Below are positions 54,166 through 63,723 of a DNA stretch of 64,000 nt, one piece after another. Numbering within the stretch: position 1 is the first letter of the stretch; each line of letters opens with the position of its first letter. A program made the position numbers and the translations under genes. The stretch is from Methylobacterium amylolyticum (GTDB lineage: Bacteria; Pseudomonadota; Alphaproteobacteria; Rhizobiales; Beijerinckiaceae), in contig NZ_JAUYZI010000015.1 in the NCBI RefSeq assembly GCF_030700245.1, positions 57,372 through 121,371 on the forward strand, given 5' to 3'. The notes beneath the pieces are model-generated. The model was not told where the DNA came from. It saw only the letters and a program-made list of their open reading frames with translations, and did no database searches.

Positions 54166-54330
54166 ATGAAGACCATGTTCAAGCGCTTCGCCAAGGACGA
54201 GTCCGGCGCCACCGCGATCGAGTACGGCATGATCGCCGCCCTGATCGCCGTCGTCATCATCGGCACGCTGAAGATCATCGGCACCCAGCTCAACACCAAG
54301 TTCGTCGCCATCTCCAACCAGCTCAACTGA
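54166..54330 (+). CDS. flp: Flp/Fap pilin
   Basis: 54 residues. The processing site and hydrophobic helix are typical: DESGATAIEYGMIAALIAVV, with cleavage expected after SG and the conserved Glu and Tyr in place. KKK-type positive N-terminus (MKTMFKRFAKDE) and a small polar C-terminus complete it. Flp pilins are subunits of Tad pili used for surface attachment. The prepilin peptidase follows after 236 bp. No TadABC motor genes are in the window, so they must lie elsewhere if the pilus is functional. Confidence 0.95.
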   Translation: MKTMFKRFAKDESGATAIEYGMIAALIAVVIIGTLKIIGTQLNTKFVAISNQLN

Positions 54331-54432
54331 TCGGTTCGACCGCACCGTCGGGATCAGCGGCACGCCGCCGGTTCCGTCCGCGCCCCGGCCGGGGCGGGGC
54401 GGGACCGGCGCGCACCGCCCAACCGCACGCCG

Positions 54433-54468
54433 AGACGGCCCGAACACAGAAGACGGCCCGAATACAGA
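54433..54468 (+). repeat. 18-bp tandem repeat before the prepilin peptidase
   Basis: GACGGCCCGAACACAGAA is followed directly by GACGGCCCGAATACAGAA, then a third partial GACCGCCCG. It lies in the 236-bp space between flp and cpaA. Confidence 0.85.
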
Positions 54469-54566
54469 AGACCGCCCGCGCGCCGGGCTCCGGCCGCTGC
54501 CGCGGCGGAGCCGGCTCGACGGCGTCGGCCGTCCACGCCATCGTCGTCCGTACCGCGCGAGGGGTC

Positions 54567-55088
54567 ATGACCGGATTCGGTATCGCCGGCATCGGCATCC
54601 TGATCGTCTTCCCGTTCCTGATGGCCTACGCCGCGGCGAGCGACCTGCTGACCATGCTGATCCCCAACCGGATCTCGCTGGCGCTGGTGGCCGGCTTCGC
54701 CGCCCTCTCGGCCACGGGCCTGATGAGCCCCGCCGAGATCGGCCTGCACGTCGGCGCGGGCGCCGTCGTCCTGGCGGCGACCTTCGGCCTGTTCGCCCTC
54801 GGCGTGATCGGGGGCGGCGACGCCAAGCTCGCGGCGGCCACCGCCCTGTGGCTCGGCTTCGACGGGCTGCTGGACTACCTCGTGGTGGCCTCGCTGCTCG
54901 GCGGCGCCCTGACGCTGGCGATCCTGGCCGCCCGGTCGCACCCGCTCCCCGCCCGCGTGGCGCGGCTGCCCTTCGCCCTGCACCTGCACGACGCCAAGAC
55001 CGGCATCCCCTACGGCATCGCCCTCGCCGCCGCCGCGCTGGTCGTCCTGCCCGACACGGACATGTGGTCGCGGGCGATCACCGCCTGA
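54567..55088 (+). CDS. cpaA: Prepilin peptidase, CpaA-type (A24)
   Basis: 173 residues, six hydrophobic segments. The two catalytic aspartates are seen in AAASDLLTMLIPNRI and in IGGGDAKLAAATALW, the GxGD-type signature. The protein lacks the N-methyltransferase cytoplasmic domain of PilD, as expected for CpaA/TadV. It would process the Flp prepilin encoded just upstream. Start ATG at 54567 leaves only the first helix before the DLL motif. Confidence 0.92.
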   Translation: MTGFGIAGIGILIVFPFLMAYAAASDLLTMLIPNRISLALVAGFAALSATGLMSPAEIGLHVGAGAVVLAATFGLFALGVIGGGDAKLAAATALWLGFDGLLDYLVVASLLGGALTLAILAARSHPLPARVARLPFALHLHDAKTGIPYGIALAAAALVVLPDTDMWSRAITA

Positions 55089-55147
55089 GGCGCCGGCCCG
55101 GCTGTCAGGATCTGGAGCCCCGGCCTCTGCGCCGCTAGACTGGCGCC

Positions 55148-55879
55148 ATGCCCCTCGCCCTGCTGCGACGCCCCGATCCCGACCACATCGAGGTCCCCCA
55201 CGAGGGCGCGCTGCTGCGCGTCGCCCTGCGGCGCCGCGACACCGCCCGGCGCATCACCCTGCGGGTCTCGTCCGCCACCGGCGAGGTCGTGCTGACGCTG
55301 CCGAGCCGCACCGCGCTCGGCACCGCGCAGCGCTTCGCAATGAGCAATGCCGGCTGGATCGCGGCGCGGCTGGCGCGCGTGCCCGAGCGCGTGGCGTTCG
55401 AACAGGGCTCGAACGTCCCCCTGCGCGGCGTGCCCCACGCGCTCGTCCAGCGTCCGGGCCGGGGCGCGCCCCGGGTCGAGGGGGAGGGCGCCGAGGCCGT
55501 GCTCTCGGTCGCCTGCGAGCCGGCCCATCTCGCCCGCCGGACCCAGGACTTCCTCGCCCGGGAGGCCCGCGCCGACATCGCGGCGGCGGTGGAGCGCTAC
55601 AGCGCCAAGCTCGGGCAGCGCCCCGCGCGCATCACCCTGCGCGACACCCGCAGCCGCTGGGGCTCCTGCACCGCGCGGGGCGAACTCAACTTCTCCTGGC
55701 GGCTGATCCTGGCGCCGCCGATGGTGCTGGACTACCTCGTCGCGCACGAGATGGCGCACCTGCGCGAGATGAACCACTCGCCGCGCTTCTGGGCGCTCCT
55801 GCGCGACCTCTGCCCCCACGTCGACGCGGCGGAGGCGTGGCTCAAGCGCAACGGCACCGCCCTGCACCGCTACGGCTGA
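55148..55879 (+). CDS. YgjP-like metallopeptidase (SprT-type, M48-related)
   Basis: 243 residues. The metal site is VAHEMAHLREMNHS: HExxH with the third ligand His five residues beyond Leu-Arg-Glu. Upstream, RRDTARRITLRVSSATGEV and LRDTRSRWGSCTARGELNFSW are characteristic of the YgjP/DUF45 family. The proteins are cytoplasmic and of poorly known function; some act in DNA repair contexts. It follows cpaA by 59 bp on the same strand. Confidence 0.9.
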   Translation: MPLALLRRPDPDHIEVPHEGALLRVALRRRDTARRITLRVSSATGEVVLTLPSRTALGTAQRFAMSNAGWIAARLARVPERVAFEQGSNVPLRGVPHALVQRPGRGAPRVEGEGAEAVLSVACEPAHLARRTQDFLAREARADIAAAVERYSAKLGQRPARITLRDTRSRWGSCTARGELNFSWRLILAPPMVLDYLVAHEMAHLREMNHSPRFWALLRDLCPHVDAAEAWLKRNGTALHRYG

Positions 55880-55894
55880 GGCGCCGGCCGGACC

Positions 55895-56302
55895 TCAGCC
55901 CTTGGCGCGCAGCACCTTCTGCCGCACCACGTACTCCGCCGGCCAGGTCGGGCGGGGATCGACCTCGCCGGGCGACAGGGTGCGCGGCGCCACGCTGTCG
56001 CAGACCTCCCGCTGGCGGAGGATGACGGGGTTGCCGAAGGCGTCCAGGCGGCGGATGACGCCGCCGTCGCGGCAGAATCCGGCGATCGCCGCGTTGCCGT
56101 TGCGGCGGCCGTAGGGGTTCACCGCCACCGGCGGGTGCTCGATCACCAGCGTGCCCGAGTGGTTGAGCGAGCGCTCGACGTAGGTCGTCTCGTCGACCGG
56201 CAGCGGCTGCGCGCCGGCCGGGGCGAGGGCGGCCAGCAGGAGGGCGGCCGAGAGGGGGCCCAACTGGGCGGGCAGACGCATCGAGCGGGCGGGCAGTCGC
56301 AT
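55895..56302 (-). CDS. Secreted hypothetical protein
   Basis: 135 residues from ATG at 56302, which has CCGGAG eight bases upstream; ATG at 56281 would also work and gives a better-proportioned signal peptide (LSAALLLAALAPAGAQ). The mature part has two cysteines, GFCRDGG and EVCDSVA, that could form a disulfide, and ends RQKVLRAKG. I do not recognise a family. It converges on the metallopeptidase gene (15 bp between stops) and is divergent from the IalB operon. Confidence 0.6.
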   Translation of the reverse strand: MRLPARSMRLPAQLGPLSAALLLAALAPAGAQPLPVDETTYVERSLNHSGTLVIEHPPVAVNPYGRRNGNAAIAGFCRDGGVIRRLDAFGNPVILRQREVCDSVAPRTLSPGEVDPRPTWPAEYVVRQKVLRAKG

Positions 56303-56501
56303 GGGGTGGGCTCCGGCGGGTGGGCGCAGGTCGGTCCACACGGACATAGCGCGCGCGGCGTAAAATGTTGATCCGTGCCCGCACCGGACCGCGCGGTGCA
56401 CCCGCCCCGATCCGGCACATCTGCTTGACAGCGCCGGCCCGCGCGTGGTCGGAACAGCCCCGTTCTTGAGGGCCGGCGTCGTTGGGGGCGCGGCCGTTCC
56501 G

Positions 56502-57044
56502 ATGGGAATTCCGGCGTTGCCGCTTCACGCGAGGCTCGATCGTTTCCGGCGCGGGGTGCTCCCGGCCGCGCTGCTCGGCCTCGCGGCTCTGGGCACCGCG
56601 ACGCCCGCCGCCGCGCAGGGCACGGTGCGCAAGACCTTCGACGACTGGCAGCTCCGCTGCGAGACGCCCGCCGGGGCCAAGGCCGAGCAGTGCGCCCTCG
56701 TCCAGTACCTCGCCGCCGAGGACAGGCCGAACCTCACCCTCGTGGTCATCGTCCTGAAGACCGCCGACAACCGCGGCTACCTGCTGCGCGTCGTGGCGCC
56801 GCTCGGCGTGCTGCTGCCCTCGGGCCTCGGCCTGAAGATCGACCAGACCGACATCGGCCGCGCCGGCTTCGTGCGCTGCCTCACCACCGGCTGCGTCGCC
56901 GAGGTGGTGATGGACGACGGCCTGATCCGCCAGTTCAAGGGCGGCTCGCAGGCGACCTTCATCGTCTTCCAGACGCCCGAGGAGGGCGTCGGCATCCCGC
57001 TCTCGATGAAGGGCTTCGCGGCCGGCTTCGACAGCCTGAAATGA
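56502..57044 (+). CDS. Invasion-associated locus B (IalB) family protein
   Basis: 180 residues from ATG at 56502; upstream in-frame starts to 56445 are less likely. A signal peptide ends near TPAAAQG. The IalB core is KTFDDWQLRCET, EQCALVQYLAA, VVAPLGVLLPSGLGLKID, RCLTTGCVAEVVMDD, with four cysteines for two disulfides. IalB was named for Bartonella invasion but is widespread in free-living Rhizobiales as a periplasmic protein of unclear role. Its TGA overlaps the ATG of the next gene (ATGA). Confidence 0.88.
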   Translation: MGIPALPLHARLDRFRRGVLPAALLGLAALGTATPAAAQGTVRKTFDDWQLRCETPAGAKAEQCALVQYLAAEDRPNLTLVVIVLKTADNRGYLLRVVAPLGVLLPSGLGLKIDQTDIGRAGFVRCLTTGCVAEVVMDDGLIRQFKGGSQATFIVFQTPEEGVGIPLSMKGFAAGFDSLK

Positions 57045-57685
57045 CCACGCTTTCCGGGAGCCGCGCGATGATCGGACGCCGCAGCCGGTACGGGATCCTC
57101 TGCGGGGCGCTGCTCGCCTGCCTCGCCGGGCCGGTCCGCGCGGAGGAGGGCAACATCTTCTCCAACCTGCTGAAGTACGGCGGCACCACCGTCCCGCCCT
57201 CTCAGCCCAAGGAACTGGAGGCCGCCTACTGCCCGTCGATCGACGTGGCCGAGGGGGGCGCCGCGCTCCGGACCATGGCCGGCGGCAACGTCCGCACGCA
57301 GATCAGCCTGGGCCGGCTCGCCCGCGAGTGCGCCCGGCGGGCGGACGGCTCGATCACCGTGCGGGTCGGCGTCGACGCGCGGGTGCTGCTCGGGCCGGCG
57401 GGTGCGCCCGGCCGGTTCGAGGTCCCGGTCACGATCCAGATCAAGCACAACGACAAGGTGATCGTCACGCGCACCGAGCGCGCCTCGGCCGAGATCGCGC
57501 CGGGCGAGGCGCAGGGGTTCGCCACCCTCGTCTCCGAGGACATCGGCGTGCCGGCGGCGATGTCCGCCGATTACGAGATCGAGGTCAGCCTCGGCGCCAA
57601 GGGCAAGACCGCGCCGGCCAAGGCGCGGCGCAAGAAGCCGGCCGTCGCCGCGGCGCCGCCGGGCGGAGGCGACGCTGCCCAGTGA
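57041..57685 (+). CDS. Secreted hypothetical protein of the IalB-GT operon
   Basis: 214 residues. Start ATG at 57041 overlaps the IalB stop. A signal peptide (YGILCGALLACLAGPVRAEE) is followed by EGNIFSNLLKYGGTT and ELEAAYCPSIDVAEGGAALR, a pattern I associate with small alphaproteobacterial secreted or lipoprotein-like proteins but cannot name. The middle part is beta-rich (GSITVRVGVDARVLLGPAG). The C-terminus is a Lys/Ala-rich tail. Its TGA overlaps the GTG of the first glycosyltransferase. Probably periplasmic. Confidence 0.6.
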   Translation: MTTLSGSRAMIGRRSRYGILCGALLACLAGPVRAEEGNIFSNLLKYGGTTVPPSQPKELEAAYCPSIDVAEGGAALRTMAGGNVRTQISLGRLARECARRADGSITVRVGVDARVLLGPAGAPGRFEVPVTIQIKHNDKVIVTRTERASAEIAPGEAQGFATLVSEDIGVPAAMSADYEIEVSLGAKGKTAPAKARRKKPAVAAAPPGGGDAAQ

Positions 57686-59745
57686 CGCGACCACGTGACG
57701 CCGCGGCGGAGCCCGTCGGCGGCGCGGCGCGGGTGCCGAAGGATCCCCGGGCGCGGTTCTGGCCCGGCCGCACGGTGCCGTTCCGCCTCGAACCCGTCCC
57801 GGCGCCCTTGGGCGACCCGGCCTTCGACCGCCGCCTCGCGCTGACCGAGCCCGCCGCCGGCTGGATCGTCCTGACCTACGCGGACGATCCGCTCGCGCCG
57901 CCGACGCGGCCGGTGCTGCGCGTCCTGCGGCCCGGCGGCCCGGACGACTTCGTCCTGCCGGGCGCGGGCCACGGCCGCGCGCACTGGCTCGGGCGGATCC
58001 CCCGGGACGCGGGCGAGATCCGGATCGCCGCCGGGCCGGGCTTCGTCCTGGAACGGGTCGGGCTGCGCGCCGAGGCCGGCATCCTCGGGCAGTGCCTGCT
58101 GCGCCGGCCGTGGCGGTTCGCGGCGGCGCTCTACGAGCGGGCCCGCGGCTCCGAGCGGCGCTACCGGGACATCCTGCGCGGCGCCTGCGCGGTGACCCCG
58201 CTGGCGGGTTTCGAGGCCTGGGCCGCGTCCCGCGCCCGGCCTGTCCAGTCTCCGGCCGTCCGGCTGCGCGTCCGCTGCCTGATCCTCGACCCCGCCGACG
58301 ACGCGGCCGCTCTGGCCCGCACCGCGGACGCTCTGGCGCGCCAGACCCACGCGGACTGGACGGCCGTCGTGATGGGCGCGCAGGCTCGGGGCGACGGCGC
58401 GGCCGGCGGGCCGGTGACGCGGCGGGCCTGGGATCCCGCCCTGAGCCCCGCCGAACTATTGGGCGAGGCCGACGCCCTGTGCGTCTGGGAAGCCGGGGAC
58501 GAGCCCGCCCCGGACGCCCTCGCCCTCCTCGCCGCCGCGCTCGGCGGGGCGGACCTCGCCTACGCCGACGCGGTCGGTCCGGACGGCGCCCCGCGCCTCA
58601 AGCCGGACTGGAGCCCCGACCTCGCGCTCGCCACCGGCTACGCCGGTCGGCCCTGCCTGCTGTCGCGGGCGCTCGTCGCCCGGCTCCCCGGCGCGGGCCT
58701 CGGGCCGCTGGCGGGGGCGGCGGGGGCGCTCGACGTCGCGGCAACCCTGGCCGCCTGCGAGGCCGTGCACCTGCCCCGCATCCTCGCGCGCACCGCGCCC
58801 GACACGCCGGACGCCGCGGGCCGGGCCGCGGCGATCGACCGGGGCCTCGCCGCCGTCGGCGCTCCCGCCCGCGCCGCGATCCGCGGCGGCAGCGTCGAGA
58901 TCGTCTGGCCGCTGCCGAGCCCGGCGCCGCGCGTCAGCGTGGTGATCCCGTCCCGCGACCGGCTCGACCTGATCGGCCGGGTCTGCCGCGGCGTCCTGCA
59001 CGAGACCGCCTACCCGGACATCGAGCTCGTGATCGTCGACAACGGCTCGGTCGAGCCGGCGGTGCTCGCCCATTACGACGCCCTGCGGCGCGACCCGCGG
59101 GTCCGGATCCTGGCCGATCCGCGGCCGTTCAACTTCGCCGCGATGGTCAATGCCGGGGTCGAGGCGGCCACGGGCACGGTCGTCGTGCTGCTCAACAACG
59201 ACGTGGCCGTGCTGGAGCCCGGCTGGCTGGAGGCGCTGGTGCGGCAGGCCTGCCGGCCGGGGGTCGGCGCGGTCGGCGCCAAGCTGCTCTACGGCGACGG
59301 CCGGCTCCAGCACGCGGGGGTGGTGGTCGGCCTCGGCGGCCGGGCCGGACACATCCTGCGGCGGCGGCCGGGCGACACGCCGGGGCATCTCGGCCGCCTG
59401 CGGACGGCGCACGAGGTCTCGGCCGTGACCGCCGCCTGCCTCGCGGTGGCGCGCGACACGTACCGGGCGGTCGGCGGTCTCGACGCGGAGGCCTTCCCGG
59501 TGGACTTCAACGACGTCGATTTCTGCCTGCGGCTCGGCGCGGCCGGCTGGAAGACCGTGTGGACGCCCGCCGCCACGCTCGCCCACCTCGAATCCGTGAG
59601 CCGCGGCCCGTCGGTCGGGGAGAAGCGCGCCCGGTTCGAGCGCGAGGCCGCCCGCTTCTCCGAGCGCTGGCGGGCGGTGATCCGGCACGACCCGTACTAC
59701 CACCCGGCCCTGTCGCTCACGACCTTCGGCGAGGATCTGGAGTAG
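57682..59745 (+). CDS. Family 2 glycosyltransferase, two-domain
   Basis: 687 residues from GTG. The C-terminal half (about 415-660) is an intact GT2: RVSVVIPSRDRLDLIG, IVDNGSVEP, VVVLLNNDVAVLEPGWLEAL and [18 protein letters not shown], the latter typical of rhamnosyl-type transferases of O-antigen or capsule. The first half is a degenerate copy: it keeps YADAVGPDGAPRLKPDWSP and CLLSRALVARL but has lost the donor-binding aspartates. No membrane segment. It transfers a sugar from a nucleotide donor in the cytoplasm; the acceptor is unknown. Followed 1 bp later by a paralogue. Confidence 0.85.
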   Translation: MTRPRDAAAEPVGGAARVPKDPRARFWPGRTVPFRLEPVPAPLGDPAFDRRLALTEPAAGWIVLTYADDPLAPPTRPVLRVLRPGGPDDFVLPGAGHGRAHWLGRIPRDAGEIRIAAGPGFVLERVGLRAEAGILGQCLLRRPWRFAAALYERARGSERRYRDILRGACAVTPLAGFEAWAASRARPVQSPAVRLRVRCLILDPADDAAALARTADALARQTHADWTAVVMGAQARGDGAAGGPVTRRAWDPALSPAELLGEADALCVWEAGDEPAPDALALLAAALGGADLAYADAVGPDGAPRLKPDWSPDLALATGYAGRPCLLSRALVARLPGAGLGPLAGAAGALDVAATLAACEAVHLPRILARTAPDTPDAAGRAAAIDRGLAAVGAPARAAIRGGSVEIVWPLPSPAPRVSVVIPSRDRLDLIGRVCRGVLHETAYPDIELVIVDNGSVEPAVLAHYDALRRDPRVRILADPRPFNFAAMVNAGVEAATGTVVVLLNNDVAVLEPGWLEALVRQACRPGVGAVGAKLLYGDGRLQHAGVVVGLGGRAGHILRRRPGDTPGHLGRLRTAHEVSAVTAACLAVARDTYRAVGGLDAEAFPVDFNDVDFCLRLGAAGWKTVWTPAATLAHLESVSRGPSVGEKRARFEREAARFSERWRAVIRHDPYYHPALSLTTFGEDLE

Positions 59746-59746
59746 C

Positions 59747-61330
59747 ATGTCCGGGCGGACCGAGCCGGATCCCGGCGGCCCGTGCGGGGAACGCCATCTC
59801 GGGGCCCCCAGCCGCCCGTGGCGGGGCGGCCTCGCCGCGCTCCTGCGCCTCGCCCGGCAGCCGCGCGGCGCCGGGTCGGTCCTCGCCGCCTGGGCGACCG
59901 GCAAGCGCCTGCGCGCCCGCCAGCGCCTCGCGGCGCTGGTCGGCATCGACCACCGCCTCGCGCTGCCCGCCGGAACCCTCGACTGGTTCGCCCCCGACGC
60001 CGCCGCCGGCCACGGCTCCCCCGGACTGCGCGACGACATCGCCCTCGTCGGACCCGGCACGCTCGCGGCCGGGGCGGCCGCCCGGATCGCCGCCGCCCTG
60101 GACGCCGCCCCGGACGTGCAGGCCGTCTACGGCGACGGGCTGGTCCAGGACCGGCCCGGCGGGCCGGTCCTGCCGCTGCTGCCCCCGGCCTTCGACCCGG
60201 AGCTGCTGCGCGCGGTCGCCTACATCGACCTCCTGGCCTACCGCCGCGCGGCGCTGGCCGGCCCGGCGCCGACCGGCGCGGCCGACGCGGCGCTCCGGAT
60301 CGCCGCGCGCCACGGGGACCGCGCGATCGGCCATCTCCCCGGGATCCTGTCGCTGCGGCGTCCGGGACCGGCGGGGGAGGGGCGTGCGGCGACCCGACCC
60401 GACGCAAGCGGCGGCGTCCCTGACGCGGCACCGGACGGCCGCCCGCGCCCCGCGGACGCGCGGCCGCGCACGCCGCGCGCCACGGCGATCGTGCCGACCC
60501 GCGATCGCCTCGACCTGCTGCGCCCCTGCCTCGACAGCCTGCGCACCTGCACCGACTGGCCGGACCTGGAGATCCTCGTCTGCGACAACGGCAGCCGCGA
60601 GCCGGAGACGCTCGCCTTCCTGCGGGACTGGGCGGGCGCGGGGAGGGGGGTCGTGCCCTATCCCGGCCCGTTCAACTTCGCGGCGATGAACAACGCCGCC
60701 GCGGATCGCGCCGGCGGCGACCTGCTCGTGTTCGTGAACAACGACGTGGAGGCGTTCCGGCCAGACTGGCTGCGGCTGATGGCGCGCGAGGCCCTGCGCC
60801 CGGACGTCGGCGCGGTCGGCGCCAAGCTCCTCGACGGGGCGGGCCGGATCCAGCACGGCGGCATCGTGCTGGGCACCGGCGGCCTCGTCACCCACGGCCA
60901 CCGCCACTTCCCCGGGGACGCTCCGGGCTACCTCGCCGCGCTGTCGGCCACCCACAGGGTCTCGGCGGTGACCGCCGCCTGCCTCGCCGTCGAGGCCGAG
61001 AAGTTCCGGCGCGTGGGCGGCTTCGACGCGGAGCGCTTCGCCGTCGATTTCAACGACGTGGACCTGTGCCTGCGCCTCGGCGCGGCCGGCCTGCGCACCC
61101 TGCTGGTGCCGGAGGCGGTGCTGCACCACCGCGAGGCGGCGAGCCGGCGCTGGACGCCGGAGGCTCAGGGACGGCACGCCCGCGAGATCGCGGCCCTGAA
61201 GGCGCGATGGGGGCCGCTGCTGGCGCAGGACCCCCACTACAATCCGGGGTTCGACCCCGCCCTCTCCACCCACGCGCGGCTGGCCGGAGGCGTCCCGGCC
61301 TCCGGGCCGCTGCGCCGCCCGCTCTACTGA
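59747..61330 (+). CDS. Family 2 glycosyltransferase, paralogue
   Basis: 527 residues. The C-terminal GT2 (about 245-500) shows [49 protein letters not shown] and [19 protein letters not shown]. It is clearly paralogous to the preceding enzyme (matching NNDV, FNDVD and VTAACLAV blocks). The first 240 residues retain a shorter degenerate domain ([12 protein letters not shown]). A tandem of such enzymes usually builds a repeat or alternating linkage in a surface polysaccharide. Its 3' end overlaps purC by 7 bp. Confidence 0.85.
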   Translation: MSGRTEPDPGGPCGERHLGAPSRPWRGGLAALLRLARQPRGAGSVLAAWATGKRLRARQRLAALVGIDHRLALPAGTLDWFAPDAAAGHGSPGLRDDIALVGPGTLAAGAAARIAAALDAAPDVQAVYGDGLVQDRPGGPVLPLLPPAFDPELLRAVAYIDLLAYRRAALAGPAPTGAADAALRIAARHGDRAIGHLPGILSLRRPGPAGEGRAATRPDASGGVPDAAPDGRPRPADARPRTPRATAIVPTRDRLDLLRPCLDSLRTCTDWPDLEILVCDNGSREPETLAFLRDWAGAGRGVVPYPGPFNFAAMNNAAADRAGGDLLVFVNNDVEAFRPDWLRLMAREALRPDVGAVGAKLLDGAGRIQHGGIVLGTGGLVTHGHRHFPGDAPGYLAALSATHRVSAVTAACLAVEAEKFRRVGGFDAERFAVDFNDVDLCLRLGAAGLRTLLVPEAVLHHREAASRRWTPEAQGRHAREIAALKARWGPLLAQDPHYNPGFDPALSTHARLAGGVPASGPLRRPLY

Positions 61331-62088
61331 ACGAGGCGCGGGCCGCCGCCCTGCACCTTCTCGTTCTCGGACATGACGCCGAGGCGCTTGGCGACCTCGG
61401 TGTAGGCCTCGATCAGCCCGCCCAGATCCTTGCGGAAGCGGTCCTTGTCGAGCTTGTCCGAGGACTTGATGTCCCACAGCCGGCAGGAATCCGGGGAGAT
61501 CTCGTCGGCGACGACGATGCGCATCATGTCGCCCTCCCACAGGCGGCCGGTCTCGATCTTGAAATCGACCAGCCGGATGCCGACGCCGAGGAAGAGGCCG
61601 GACAGGAAGTCGTTGACGCGGATCGCCAGCGCCATGATGTCGTCGATCTCCTGGGGCGTCGCCCAGCCGAACGCGGTGATGTGCTCCTCCGACACCATCG
61701 GGTCGTTGAGCTGGTCGTTCTTGTAGTAGAACTCGATGATCGAGCGCGGCAGTTGCGTGCCTTCCTCCAGGCCGAGCCGCGTCGCCAGCGACCCCGCCGC
61801 CACGTTGCGCACCACCACTTCCAGCGGGACGATCTCGACCTCGCGGATCAGTTGCTCGCGCATGTTCATCCGGCGGATGAAGTGCGTCGGCACGCCGATG
61901 TCGTTGAGGTTCTGGAAGATGAACTCCGAGATCCGGTTGTTCAGCACGCCCTTGCCGTCGATCACCTCGTGCTTCTTGGCGTTGAACGCGGTCGCGTCGT
62001 CCTTGAAGTGCTGGATGAGGGTGCCCGGTTCCGGCCCCTCGTAGAGGACCTTCGCCTTGCCCTCGTAGATGCGACGGCGGCGGTTCAT
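61324..62088 (-). CDS. purC: SAICAR synthase (bacterial short form)
   Basis: 254 residues from ATG at 62088 ([18 protein letters not shown]); ATG at 62118 would add ten residues. Motifs: [56 protein letters not shown]. It converts CAIR plus aspartate and ATP to SAICAR. This is the standard alphaproteobacterial PurC, and the window also has a longer second enzyme at 40652-41659. The 3' end overlaps the glycosyltransferase gene. The gap 62089-62375 upstream has no gene. Confidence 0.94.
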   Translation of the reverse strand: MNRRRRIYEGKAKVLYEGPEPGTLIQHFKDDATAFNAKKHEVIDGKGVLNNRISEFIFQNLNDIGVPTHFIRRMNMREQLIREVEIVPLEVVVRNVAAGSLATRLGLEEGTQLPRSIIEFYYKNDQLNDPMVSEEHITAFGWATPQEIDDIMALAIRVNDFLSGLFLGVGIRLVDFKIETGRLWEGDMMRIVVADEISPDSCRLWDIKSSDKLDKDRFRKDLGGLIEAYTEVAKRLGVMSENEKVQGGGPRLVQ

Positions 62089-62375
62089 TGGCGTGTACCG
62101 TGGTTTGAGGAAGTCCATGAGCCGTGACTCCTGGGTGCGCTACGAGTGGAGCGGAATCCGCGGCGCGGCGACCGGACGCGAGGTCGGGTGGCCGGGTCCC
62201 CTGTCCCGGGGGGCCCGGCGACCGGCGGCCAAATTACCCGAAGCGGTCTGGCAGCACAACGCGTTAGCCCCGAGGTGGGGATTGCGCGGACCTCTCGCCC
62301 GTGCTCCCGCGGCGGGGTCGCGTTGCGTCCGCGGCGGGGCCCGCGGACCGTCGGGCGGATCCGGATCGGGGCGGC

Positions 62376-63107
62376 TCAGGGCGTCTTCGCGGGGTAGCGG
62401 CAGAGATCGCGGATCGCGCAGCGCGGGCATTCGGGCTTGCGCGCCTTGCAGGTGTAGCGGCCGTGCAGGATCAGCCAGTGGTGGGCGTTGAGCCGGTACG
62501 GCTCGGGCACGCGCGCCTCCAGGCCGGCCTGGACCTTGTCGGTGGTCGCGGCGACCACGAGCGGGATCCGGTTCGACACCCGGAAGATGTGGGTGTCGAC
62601 CGCGATCCGCGGCACGCCGAAGGCGACGTTGAGCACCACGCTCGCGGTCTTGGCCCCGACGCCGGGCAGCGCCGAGAGCGCCTCCAGGCTCGCCGGCACC
62701 GCGCCGCCGTGCTCCTCGACCAGGATGCGCGACAGGGCGACGACGTTCTTCGCCTTGGTGTTGAACAGCCCGATGGTGCGGATGAAGGCGCGCACCCGCT
62801 CCTCGCCGAGCGCCAGCATCGCCTCCGGGGTGTCGGCCACCGCGAACAGCGGCCCGGTGGCGAGGTTCACCCCGCGGTCGGTCGCCTGGGCGGAGAGCAC
62901 CACCGCGACGAGCAGGGTGAAGGCGTTCGTGTAGCGCAGGTCGCTCTTCGGGGCGGGCTCGGCCTCGGCGAGACGCCGGAAGATCTCGGCGACGGTCTCC
63001 GGGCCGACGGTCTCCGGGCCGACCGGGGACGGGGCGGCCTCGACCCCCGCCGTGAGCGGGGTCGCGAGCCGGGCTCGGGCGGCGGCGGGCGACTTCCTGG
63101 CGGGCAT
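62376..63107 (-). CDS. nth: Endonuclease III
   Basis: 243 residues. The HhH motif LPGVGAKTASVVLNVAFG with the catalytic Lys and VDTHIFRVSNRI with the catalytic Asp are followed by the [4Fe-4S] loop CKARKPECPRCAIRDLC (Cys-X6-Cys-X2-Cys-X5-Cys). It removes oxidised pyrimidines and nicks at abasic sites. The N-terminus has about 40 extra residues with a PETVGPETV duplication. Its start is only 11 bp from the divergent DUF2244 gene. Confidence 0.94.
   Translation of the reverse strand: MPARKSPAAARARLATPLTAGVEAAPSPVGPETVGPETVAEIFRRLAEAEPAPKSDLRYTNAFTLLVAVVLSAQATDRGVNLATGPLFAVADTPEAMLALGEERVRAFIRTIGLFNTKAKNVVALSRILVEEHGGAVPASLEALSALPGVGAKTASVVLNVAFGVPRIAVDTHIFRVSNRIPLVVAATTDKVQAGLEARVPEPYRLNAHHWLILHGRYTCKARKPECPRCAIRDLCRYPAKTP
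62991..63020 (-). repeat. 15-bp tandem duplication inside nth
   Basis: Two exact units of GACGGTCTCCGGGCC (plus-strand reading) encode the GPETV repeat in the non-conserved N-terminal extension of endonuclease III. The unit is five codons, so frame is kept. Confidence 0.9.
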
Positions 63108-63118
63108 GCGCGCCTTAT

Positions 63119-63649
63119 ATGGGCGGGATGGCCAGCGGCAACCCATCCGTCCACCCGCACGGGCTCGACCCGGACTCGATCGACCGGCCGATGTTCTCGG
63201 CGATCATCCGCCCCCACCAGTCCCTGAGCCGGCGCGGCTTCCGGATCGTCATGACCGGCCTGTGCCTCGTCTCGCTGACCGTCTCGGTCTGGGCGTGGCG
63301 GATGGGGTTCTGGCCGGTGGCGGGCTTCTTCGGGCTCGACATGCTGGCGCTCTACTGCGCGCTGAAGGCGAGCTTCCGGCGCGGGCGCTCCTTCGAGGAG
63401 GTGGTGATCTCGCAGATCGAGATCCTGCTCGCCCGGGTCAGCCATCGGGGCGAGCGGCGCGAGTGGCGCTTCAACCCCCTCTGGACCAAGCTCGTGGCCG
63501 TGGAGGACGAGGAGTACGGCATGCAGCGCGTGACGCTGGAATCGCGCCGCCAGTCGGTGGTGGTCGCCCGCGACGCCGGGCCCGAGGAGCGGGCACGGGT
63601 CGCCCGCGGACTGAGCCAGGCGCTCGCCCGGGTGAAGAAGGGCTACTGA
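63119..63649 (+). CDS. DUF2244 integral membrane protein
   Basis: 176 residues from ATG at 63119; ATG at 63128 is also possible and neither has a good ribosome binding site. Two TM segments (residues about 44-80: FRIVMTGLCLVSLTVSVWAW, GFWPVAGFFGLDMLALYCAL) and the conserved HQSLSRRGFRI opening and REWRFNPLWTKL stretch identify DUF2244. The function is unknown; the gene is conserved in alphaproteobacteria. It immediately precedes the rRNA promoter region. Divergent from nth with only 11 bp between starts, so their promoters overlap the other gene. Confidence 0.85.
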   Translation: MGGMASGNPSVHPHGLDPDSIDRPMFSAIIRPHQSLSRRGFRIVMTGLCLVSLTVSVWAWRMGFWPVAGFFGLDMLALYCALKASFRRGRSFEEVVISQIEILLARVSHRGERREWRFNPLWTKLVAVEDEEYGMQRVTLESRRQSVVVARDAGPEERARVARGLSQALARVKKGY

Positions 63650-63723
63650 CCGGCGGATACGACTTCCAATGACGGGTGCGACGGGGTGCGACGCAGGCCG
63701 GTGAAGTTTTTTGCGCTGCGGTG

